Of a DNA stretch of 64,000 nucleotides, positions 46,631-53,432 are shown in pieces. The DNA lies in NCBI GenBank assembly GCA_964410105.1, contig CAYPFY010000001.1, positions 1 through 64,000 on the forward strand. The letters are read 5' to 3'. Source of the stretch: CAYPFY01 sp964410105. GTDB taxonomy: Bacteria; Bacteroidota; Ignavibacteria; UBA10030; SZUA-254. Position numbers and translations under genes: made by a program. A model generated the notes under the pieces. That model did no database searches. It was not told the DNA's origin and saw nothing but the letters and a program-made list of their open reading frames with translations. Each line of letters opens with the position of its first letter. Positions within the stretch are counted from its first letter, which is position 1.

Positions 46631-46899
46631 TGCCGATAACAAAGGAACAGAAACGCGAGATTGTGGCGAAGTACGGGAAGGGGGAGAAGGATACCGGATC
46701 CCCGGAAGTCCAGATCGCCCTCCTCACGACGCGCATCAACGAGCTCTCGGGTCATTTCGTGCGGAATGTGAAGGATAACCATTCACGCCGGGGACTGCTG
46801 AAGATGGTCGGAAAACGGAGACGGCTCCTGGAATATCTTCAGGAAAAAAATGTCGACCGGTACCGCAAGATAATCCAGGAATTGGATCTCAGAAAGTAA
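46630..46899 (+). CDS. rpsO: 30S ribosomal protein S15
   Basis: 89 residues, exactly the uS15 length, starting MPITKEQKREIVAKYG with the core GSPEVQIALLTTRINELSGHF and the ending KNVDRYRKIIQELDLRK. ATG 46630 is preceded by a strong AAAGGAG five bases away, within the end of ribF. In other bacteria this mRNA is autoregulated by S15 through a leader pseudoknot. No such leader is possible here unless it lies inside ribF. Confidence 0.97.
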   Translation: MPITKEQKREIVAKYGKGEKDTGSPEVQIALLTTRINELSGHFVRNVKDNHSRRGLLKMVGKRRRLLEYLQEKNVDRYRKIIQELDLRK

Positions 46900-46949
46900 G
46901 ACACGCTGCGCGAAAAGCAGGTGGTTCATGAATCAGTTGAAAGTATATC

Positions 46950-49229
46950 ATGGTAACGAACAAATCTATTGACATCGGTGGACGGACCATGTCCATCGAA
47001 ACCGGGCGGCTCGCAAAGCAGGCTGATGGTTCAGTCATGGTCCGCTACGGCGATACGATGGTGCTCGCGACGGTCGTCGCCAGCCGGGAAGTCGTCGAGG
47101 GGAAGGATTACTTTCCCCTCCAGGTCGAGTACCGGGAAAAAACCGCGGCCGCCGGAAAAATTCCCGGCGGTTTTCTCAAACGCGAGGGCCGGCCCTCGGA
47201 AAAGGAGGTCCTCTCCTCGCGGCTGATCGACCGGCCGATCAGGCCCATGTTCCCCGAAGCCTTCAGGCAGGAAACGCAGTTGATGCTGACGGTGTTTTCC
47301 TCCGACCAGGAGAATGACGGAGACATCCTCGGCGCGATCGGCGCCTCCGCGGCGCTGATGATCTCCGATATCCCGTTCGACGGCCCGATCTCCGAGGTGA
47401 GAGTCGGGCGCCTCGACGGCCAATTCGTCATCAACCCGACCTTCGCCCAGCTCGTAACGAGCGATATGGACATCACCGTCGCCGGCACCCGGACGTCGAT
47501 CGTGATGGTGGAAGGGGAATCGAAGGAGATTTCGGAAAATGATATGCTCGAGGCGCTGAAATTCGCGCACGCGCATATCGTGAAGCTCTGCGACATTCAG
47601 ATCGAACTGCGCAATGAATGCGGACGGCCGAAACGGGAGTTTTCCCACAATCCGCTGAAGGCGGCGCTCCTGAGGCCGGTGGCCGAGATCGCCCGTAACC
47701 CTGTCCGCGACGTGACGGAAAAAGTCCTTCTGAAAGATGAAAGGAGCGCGGCGAACGCCCAGATTCAGGAAAAAACGATGGCCGCTCTCCTGGAAAAGGG
47801 GCCGTCGCTTCTTCCGTTAATCAAGGAGGCCCTCGGAGCTGCGTCCGCGGATCCGGCTGAATTCCTCGCGGAGCATAAGGGCCTCGTCTCAGAAATTCTC
47901 CATGACCTCGAGTACGAGGAAATGCGTAAAATGATTCTCGAGAAGGGGAAGCGTCTCGATGGGCGCGGCACGCGGGAGATCCGGCCCATCACGTGCGAGG
48001 TCGGCCTACTACCGCGCACCCACGGCTCCGCCCTCTTCCAACGGGGCGAAACTCAGAGCCTCACCACCGTCACGCTCGGCACCAAGATGGATGAGCAATT
48101 GATCGACGGGCTTCTGCCTGAATCGTCGAAGAGGTTCATGCTCCATTATAATTTTCCTCCCTTTTCGGTCGGGGAGGTGGGAAGGCTCGGATTCACCGGG
48201 CGACGGGAGATCGGCCACGGGAATCTGGCCGAACGGTCGTTGAAAAATATGGTCCCGGGCGAATCGGAATTCCCCTACACGGTCAGGATCGTCTCCGATA
48301 TCCTCGAGTCGAACGGCTCATCCTCCATGGCGACGGTCTGCGCCGGCACGCTCTCCCTCATGGACGCCGGGGTTCCCCTCAAGCGGCCCGTCGCCGGCAT
48401 CGCCATGGGACTCATCAAGGAAGGGGAGAAGATCGCCATCCTCAGCGATATCCTCGGGAACGAGGACCATCTCGGCGACATGGATTTCAAGGTCGCCGGC
48501 ACGACCGAGGGGATCACGGGCTTCCAGATGGATATAAAGATTCAGGGCATCTCCTTCGAAATCTTTTCCCGCGCCCTCGAACAGGCGAAGGAGGGACGCC
48601 TGCACATCCTCTCCATCATGGGCAGCACGATCTCCCAGCCGAGATCGGACCTTTCCCGGTATGCGCCACGGCTGACCACGATGAAGATTCCTACCGATAT
48701 GATCGGGACGGTCATCGGCCCCGGAGGGAAGATGATCCGCCAGATTGTCAAGGACACCGGTGCGGAAATCAACATCGAGGACGATGGAACGATCGTCATC
48801 GCCTCCGTCTCCGCCGAGGGGAGCGAAAAGGCCTACGGGATCATCAGCAAGCTCGTCGAGCAGCCCGAGGTGGGAAAGGTTTATAAGGGAAAGGTGACGA
48901 GGCTGATGGACTTCGGTGCGTTCGTGGAGTTCCTCCCGGGCCGGGAGGGACTCGTCCACATCTCTCACCTTGACATGAACCGGGTCAATAAGGTCTCCGA
49001 TATCGTCAAGGTAGGGGATGAGTTCGAGGTCAAGCTTATCAAGATTGACGAGGAAGGGAGGAATAACCTGAGCCGCAAGGCCCTGATGGCCGGCTACGAT
49101 CCGGAGAAGGAAGCGCAGCGGGAGGCCGAGCGGAGAGAAAAACGCGGGGAACGCAGGGATGGGCGTCGCGAGGGAGGGGGTCACTCCCACCATCATCGCG
49201 GCGGAGGGGGACATCACCGGCCGGGATGA
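46950..49229 (+). CDS. pnp: Polyribonucleotide nucleotidyltransferase
   Basis: 759 residues; phosphorolytic 3'-5' exoribonuclease. Two RNase PH domains (FFPLQVEYREK ... and ALFQRGETQSLTTVTLGT with the catalytic region DFKVAGTTEGITGFQMDIKI), a KH domain (MIGTVIGPGGKMIRQIV) and an S1 domain (GKVTRLMDFGAFVEFLPGREGLVHIS). It ends in an unusual tail of charged repeats and Gly/His-rich residues (HSHHHRGGGGHHRPG). rpsO precedes it by 50 bases, the standard rpsO-pnp pair. Confidence 0.97.
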   Translation: MVTNKSIDIGGRTMSIETGRLAKQADGSVMVRYGDTMVLATVVASREVVEGKDYFPLQVEYREKTAAAGKIPGGFLKREGRPSEKEVLSSRLIDRPIRPMFPEAFRQETQLMLTVFSSDQENDGDILGAIGASAALMISDIPFDGPISEVRVGRLDGQFVINPTFAQLVTSDMDITVAGTRTSIVMVEGESKEISENDMLEALKFAHAHIVKLCDIQIELRNECGRPKREFSHNPLKAALLRPVAEIARNPVRDVTEKVLLKDERSAANAQIQEKTMAALLEKGPSLLPLIKEALGAASADPAEFLAEHKGLVSEILHDLEYEEMRKMILEKGKRLDGRGTREIRPITCEVGLLPRTHGSALFQRGETQSLTTVTLGTKMDEQLIDGLLPESSKRFMLHYNFPPFSVGEVGRLGFTGRREIGHGNLAERSLKNMVPGESEFPYTVRIVSDILESNGSSSMATVCAGTLSLMDAGVPLKRPVAGIAMGLIKEGEKIAILSDILGNEDHLGDMDFKVAGTTEGITGFQMDIKIQGISFEIFSRALEQAKEGRLHILSIMGSTISQPRSDLSRYAPRLTTMKIPTDMIGTVIGPGGKMIRQIVKDTGAEINIEDDGTIVIASVSAEGSEKAYGIISKLVEQPEVGKVYKGKVTRLMDFGAFVEFLPGREGLVHISHLDMNRVNKVSDIVKVGDEFEVKLIKIDEEGRNNLSRKALMAGYDPEKEAQREAERREKRGERRDGRREGGGHSHHHRGGGGHHRPG

Positions 49230-49264
49230 GACTGATCGCCCGGATGTACGTTTCGTGACGAGGG

Positions 49265-49311
49265 CCGCCCCCCCGGGGTGATCTCCCGGGAGCGGTCTCG
49301 GGGGGGAGGAG
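49265..49311. terminator. GC-rich hairpin between convergent pnp and bshC
   Basis: The 82-base gap between the two convergent genes contains a C-rich run (about 49269-49275) that can pair with the G-run at 49299-49306, enclosing CTCCCGGGAG, a perfect palindrome. No T-run follows, so termination would be factor-dependent or bidirectional. Weak evidence only. Confidence 0.35.
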
Positions 49312-50946
49312 TTAGACCCTGATGACCTGGTGCTTGAAGCGACCGATCTGGATCTCGGTCCTGAGCCAGCGAACAAATTCCAGACCGTGCTTATTCATGA
49401 AATGAATGGCGTTGAGCTCGCGCTCCTGGAAATTCTTGTTCGGATAGAGGGTATTCGACACTTTCTGAATCTGCCTCAGCGCCGCCTCGTGCTTCCGGGA
49501 CTGCGCAGCGGTCACCTTCTCCTTCAGGGCCTGCATGTTGCCTTCCATCTTTGAGCGGGTCGTCTCCAGCGCTCCGAGCAGCGTCGAGTCGATGTAATTG
49601 ATCCCGAATTTCAGCTCGTTGCATTGATCGTTGAGCCGGCTGATGGCGGAGTCGAACATCTCGTCGATTTTTATGCCTGAAACCATGTCGATGACCTTGC
49701 GGTCGGCCTGGTCGGGCGCCCGCAGGAATCCGAGCGCATCCATCTCATATTTTTCCAAAATCCTTTCGAGCCTCTCCTCCACGATCGTCGCCGTCGCGCG
49801 TGGATAGATCCGCGGCATCGACAGATCGAAGTGCTTGTAAACGTTCCTCAGCTGCGCGTAGTAGGCGATCTCCGCAGGCCCGGCCACATAGGCGACCGTG
49901 GGCAGCAGCATGTCCTGACAGATCGGACGGAGAGCCACGTTGGGGCTGAGGAGCTCGGGTTGCTCGGAAGCGATCCGCAGCATCTCGTCCTTCGGGATGA
50001 AGTGACGCGTCCCCTTGAGGCTGAAGTCATTCTCCCGCGGCTCGACGACGTACCGACCGCCTTTGTGAAAGTAAAACAGATTAAGCGCCTTCGTCTTGAT
50101 CTGCGCATGGTAATTGCCTTCAAGCTTGGCGCTTTGTTCGATGATCAGCTGCGAGACCCGCGGATACTCCCTGATTTCCCTCTCGAAGATGGGGGACACG
50201 ATCCGCTTGAGCCGTGGGTCGCTCGAGGAGATGAAGACGAGCCCGTCATCCTGAAACAATGTTCCCATGAGGGAGGCGAACGCGGCATTGAACGTCGCGT
50301 CCGGCCTGTAGGACGATTTCATCAGGTCGATCACCGGCTGCTTGAACTCGGAATTCCCCAAAATCTTCTGAAGGTCCTCGTAAAACTTCGTCAGCGCGCC
50401 GTTGAGGCTTATCTCGCCGACCGACGACCCGGCCTTCCTTCCCTCCGGAATATATTCGATGAACGTGGGGACATTCTCATAATTGAGGACCCCCACCCGG
50501 CTCACTTCCTCGAAATCGTGATCCTCTCCTTCCAGCCAGAATACGGGGACGAACCGGAATTCGGGAAACTGAGACCCGAGCTGCTCGGCGAGCTTCAGGG
50601 CCGTGACGGTCTTGTAAACCGTGTAGAGCGGCCCGCCGAGCAATCCCACCTGCTGTCCGGTGACGACGGCGAATGTCCGCTCCTCTCCGAGCAACCGGAT
50701 ATTGTCGAGGGTTTTTGGCGTCGCGCCGAACGAGGTGTTTTGCTCCAGCAGGACCTCGACAAGCTGCCCCCGGTGTGGGATCGCGCGCGGACGGAGATTA
50801 TCGAAGGACCGGTAATCGGCCTCGTAAAACTGCTGGACTTTCTTAAAATCCGTAACGTAATCGGAGTAGAGACGGGAGAAGGCACCCTCTCCTGTTCCGT
50901 GGAGGCGCGGCAGATCGCCGATCTCGATCCATTCCGATGGGTTCAT
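49312..50946 (-). CDS. bshC: Putative cysteine ligase BshC, bacillithiol biosynthesis
   Basis: 544 residues, matching the BshC family length. Recognisable features are the Rossmann-like core with FAVVTGQQVGLLGGPLYTVYKT, VPVFWLEGEDHDFEEV, and the C-terminal helical coiled coil (from about residue 430). BshC adds cysteine to glucosaminyl-malate in the last step of bacillithiol synthesis, a low-molecular-weight thiol. bshA and bshB are not in the window. The start at 50946 has a well-placed promoter 23-51 bases upstream. Confidence 0.92.
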   Translation of the reverse strand: MNPSEWIEIGDLPRLHGTGEGAFSRLYSDYVTDFKKVQQFYEADYRSFDNLRPRAIPHRGQLVEVLLEQNTSFGATPKTLDNIRLLGEERTFAVVTGQQVGLLGGPLYTVYKTVTALKLAEQLGSQFPEFRFVPVFWLEGEDHDFEEVSRVGVLNYENVPTFIEYIPEGRKAGSSVGEISLNGALTKFYEDLQKILGNSEFKQPVIDLMKSSYRPDATFNAAFASLMGTLFQDDGLVFISSSDPRLKRIVSPIFEREIREYPRVSQLIIEQSAKLEGNYHAQIKTKALNLFYFHKGGRYVVEPRENDFSLKGTRHFIPKDEMLRIASEQPELLSPNVALRPICQDMLLPTVAYVAGPAEIAYYAQLRNVYKHFDLSMPRIYPRATATIVEERLERILEKYEMDALGFLRAPDQADRKVIDMVSGIKIDEMFDSAISRLNDQCNELKFGINYIDSTLLGALETTRSKMEGNMQALKEKVTAAQSRKHEAALRQIQKVSNTLYPNKNFQERELNAIHFMNKHGLEFVRWLRTEIQIGRFKHQVIRV

Positions 50947-50968
50947 TGCGTGGGAGTGAATTTTGCCA

Positions 50969-50997
50969 AATATAACGCCTGGCCGTCAGATATGCAA
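50969..50997 (-). promoter_or_regulatory. Sigma70-type promoter of bshC
   Basis: On the reverse strand TTGCAT (50997-50992), 17 bases, TATATT (50974-50969). The predicted start near 50962 leaves a 16-base leader. Confidence 0.7.
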
Positions 50998-51050
50998 ACG
51001 ACGATGCCCGGCTGAGCGCCGGCCGCTCGACGACCCGCGCGATGAATTGT

Positions 51051-51079
51051 TTGACACGCATCCTTTTTTTTGCTATATT
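51051..51079 (+). promoter_or_regulatory. Consensus sigma70 promoter of the Rieske/cytochrome b operon
   Basis: TTGACA (51051-51056), 17-base spacer including a T-run, TATATT (51074-51079). The -35 box matches consensus perfectly. Start near 51086, 30-base leader. It is divergent from the bshC promoter, their -35 boxes 53 bases apart. Confidence 0.85.
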
Positions 51080-51115
51080 TTTGCGCATCAGGACTTTGTT
51101 CTTTTTTTTCGAATA

Positions 51116-51769
51116 ATGGAGACACCAAGCGACAGCACGGTAGCACCGAAAGAGCCTGTGAAGACATCAGTTCCTGCCGACGGCGCAGGCTCAAAGGCTT
51201 CTCCATCTCCTCCTCTAGCAGCGAAAGTCCCCGGTCCCAAGAAACCGAAGCAAGACCGCCCCCCCGAGCAGGATCCCGGCATCTGGCGCATCAGCCGGCG
51301 CAACCTCTTTTCTGTGGCAGGATGGGCCGCATTCTTTGTTTTCCTCGCCACCTCGACCATAGGCACTCTCAGGATGATGTTCCCCCGGATCCTCTATGAG
51401 CCTCCATCGGCGTTCAAGGCCGGGTTTCCGGACGACTACATCATCGGAGAGGTGAGCGAGAAGTATAAGGACGACTTCCGGGTCTGGATCATCCGGGAGT
51501 CGGAGGGTTTTTACGCGCTTTCGGCGATTTGCACACACCTTGGATGCACTCCCCGCTGGCTCTCGGCGGAAAACAAATTCAAATGCCCCTGTCACGGGAG
51601 CGGCTTCCGCCGGACGGGCATCAATTTCGAAGGCCCCGCGCCGAGACCCCTCGAGAGGCTGAAGATCGCCTTCGCCGATGATGGCCAGATCATAGTCGAC
51701 CGCAATATCAAGTTTTTGTTTGAAAAGGGAGAATGGATTAATCCCGACGCATTCCTGAGGTACAGCTGA
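51116..51769 (+). CDS. Rieske iron-sulfur protein of a cytochrome bc-type complex
   Basis: 217 residues. A 60-residue proline/lysine-rich cytosolic part precedes a twin-arginine-like ISRRNLFSVAGWAAFF and a membrane helix (about 68-90), as expected for a Tat-inserted Rieske anchor. The 2Fe-2S site is complete: C139-T-H141-L-G-C144 and C157-P-C159-H160-G-S. It passes electrons from quinol to the cytochrome c partner. The ATG at 51116 is chosen because upstream in-frame codons cross the promoter. One base separates it from the cytochrome b gene. Confidence 0.95.
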   Translation: METPSDSTVAPKEPVKTSVPADGAGSKASPSPPLAAKVPGPKKPKQDRPPEQDPGIWRISRRNLFSVAGWAAFFVFLATSTIGTLRMMFPRILYEPPSAFKAGFPDDYIIGEVSEKYKDDFRVWIIRESEGFYALSAICTHLGCTPRWLSAENKFKCPCHGSGFRRTGINFEGPAPRPLERLKIAFADDGQIIVDRNIKFLFEKGEWINPDAFLRYS

Positions 51770-51770
51770 G

Positions 51771-52541
51771 ATGATCAAGATCCGGGAAAAACTGCAGCAG
51801 TCGGAAGTCTGGAAATCGATCTTCCGCCACAATTATCAGGACACGAACAGGAATCGGGCCCTTCAAATCGTCGACAACGTGTTCCTTCACCTCCACCCGG
51901 TCCGCATTCCGCGCCATGCGACGAATATGGGATTTACGTGGGGAATGGGAGGAATCACCTTCCTCCTTTTCATCGTCCTGACGATCACCGGCGTCATACT
52001 CATGTTCTACTACCGGCCCGCCGCCGAGTATGCATACGAAGACATGAAGTATCTCATGAACGACGTCGCGTTCGGACCTCTCATCAGGAATATGCACCGG
52101 TGGGCCGCTCACGCCATGGTGATTACGGTGATGCTTCACATGTTCAGGGTGTTCCTGACCGGATCCTACAAGCCGCCCCGACAGTTCAACTGGGTCGTCG
52201 GCGTGCTTCTCCTCGTGCTTACTCTCCTTTTGAGCTTCACCGGTTATCTGCTGCCGTGGGACCAGCTTGCGATCTGGGCGGTCACCGTGGGGACGAATAT
52301 GGCCCGCGCGACCCCGCTCCTCGGACACCAGGGCCCGTTCGGGCCGGAACTGGGCATGCGCATCGATAACGACGTCCGGTTCGTCCTCCTGGGCGGCACG
52401 CAGGTGGGCCCCCCGACGCTGCTGAGGTTCTACGTCGGACACTGCATCTTTCTTCCCCTCATCGCCACGATCTTCATGGTCGTCCATTTCTGGAGGATAC
52501 GTAAAGACGGCGGGATCTCGGGCCCGGAATCAAAAGAATAG
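51771..52541 (+). CDS. Cytochrome b N-terminal subunit (b6-like)
   Basis: 256 residues, four transmembrane helices. Heme ligands are H109 and H123 (NMHRWAAH ... LHMFRVF, 13 intervening residues) and H224 and H239 (YVGHCIF ... VVHFWRIRKDGG, 14 intervening), the b6-type spacing. The quinone-site glycine-rich GYLLPWDQLAIWAVTVGTN is present. Length and endpoint show that the cytochrome b is split, with the C-terminal helices in the next gene. Confidence 0.94.
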   Translation: MIKIREKLQQSEVWKSIFRHNYQDTNRNRALQIVDNVFLHLHPVRIPRHATNMGFTWGMGGITFLLFIVLTITGVILMFYYRPAAEYAYEDMKYLMNDVAFGPLIRNMHRWAAHAMVITVMLHMFRVFLTGSYKPPRQFNWVVGVLLLVLTLLLSFTGYLLPWDQLAIWAVTVGTNMARATPLLGHQGPFGPELGMRIDNDVRFVLLGGTQVGPPTLLRFYVGHCIFLPLIATIFMVVHFWRIRKDGGISGPESKE

Positions 52542-52544
52542 ACC

Positions 52545-53429
52545 ATGCAGCATGTCTGGGAATTAGTTCGGAAGCCGGATAATATCCCGATCGTCGGGCT
52601 GCTGGTGCTGGTTATCCTCTACACCTGGTGGGGGTTCTCCCGCGCCCTTAAGAACGACAGACAGGGATTCCTCGACGAAAGCACGCTGAGCGAGAAGATC
52701 CAGGTCTGGCCGAATCTGGTCCGCGTCGAATTCCTGGCAACGCTCTTCGTGATGGTCGTCCTCGTTTTCTGGTCGTTCCTTATCGACGCGCCGCTCGAGG
52801 AGCCCGCAAATCCGACCCTCACCCCGAATCCCTCCAAGGCCCCCTGGTATTTTCTCGGTCTGCAGGAGATGCTCGTCTACTTCGATCCCTGGATCGCGGG
52901 GGTGGTCATGCCGTCCCTGATCATCGTCGGCCTCATGGTGATTCCCTACATCGATGTCAACGAGAAGGGAAGCGGATACTACACGCTCAAGGAGCGCAAG
53001 TTCTCGATCCTCACCTTCTGCTTCGGATTCCTGATCTTGTGGGTCTCTCTCATCGTGCTCGGAACCTTCTGGCGGGGCCCCGGGTGGTATTTCTTCTTCC
53101 CGTGGCAGGAATGGGATACCCACCGCGTGGTCGCCCTCACCAATGTCGACCTGTCCGAATTTTTCGGGATCCACACGCGCCGCGCCGATAACAGCCTCAA
53201 TCCGTCGGCGGTAGTTTTCGGCTCCGCGGTGATCCTCTTCTATTACTCCCTGATCGGGCTCTACTGGTTCCGCAAGAAAAACACGGAGATCATGAAAAAA
53301 CTGGGGTTCGTGAAATATAACATCGTCGCCTTCCTCTTCATGACCATGACCGCCCTTCCGATAAAGATGATCCTCCGGATCGGGTTTAACATCAAATACA
53401 TCCTCGTCACCCCCTGGTTTAATATCTGA
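52545..53429 (+). CDS. Cytochrome b C-terminal subunit (subunit IV-like)
   Basis: 294 residues, longer than plant-type subunit IV. The quinol-site loop reads PNPSKAPWYFLGLQEML, with the PEWY-equivalent changed to APWY. Six to seven hydrophobic segments are visible: three correspond to the usual subunit IV helices, and extra ones lie after residue 130 (GFLILWVSLIVLGTFW) and near the C-terminus. The extra region is presumably where the cytochrome c partner docks. Immediately followed by the octaheme gene. Confidence 0.9.
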   Translation: MQHVWELVRKPDNIPIVGLLVLVILYTWWGFSRALKNDRQGFLDESTLSEKIQVWPNLVRVEFLATLFVMVVLVFWSFLIDAPLEEPANPTLTPNPSKAPWYFLGLQEMLVYFDPWIAGVVMPSLIIVGLMVIPYIDVNEKGSGYYTLKERKFSILTFCFGFLILWVSLIVLGTFWRGPGWYFFFPWQEWDTHRVVALTNVDLSEFFGIHTRRADNSLNPSAVVFGSAVILFYYSLIGLYWFRKKNTEIMKKLGFVKYNIVAFLFMTMTALPIKMILRIGFNIKYILVTPWFNI

Positions 53430-53432
53430 CCT

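Noticed and set aside
48318..49376. 352-codon reverse frame inside pnp
   Set aside because: Antisense to PNPase, extends into the convergent gap, no recognised domain.
49831..51015. Forward open frame of 394 codons opposite bshC
   Set aside because: Antisense to a strongly recognised BshC protein and runs over both divergent promoters.
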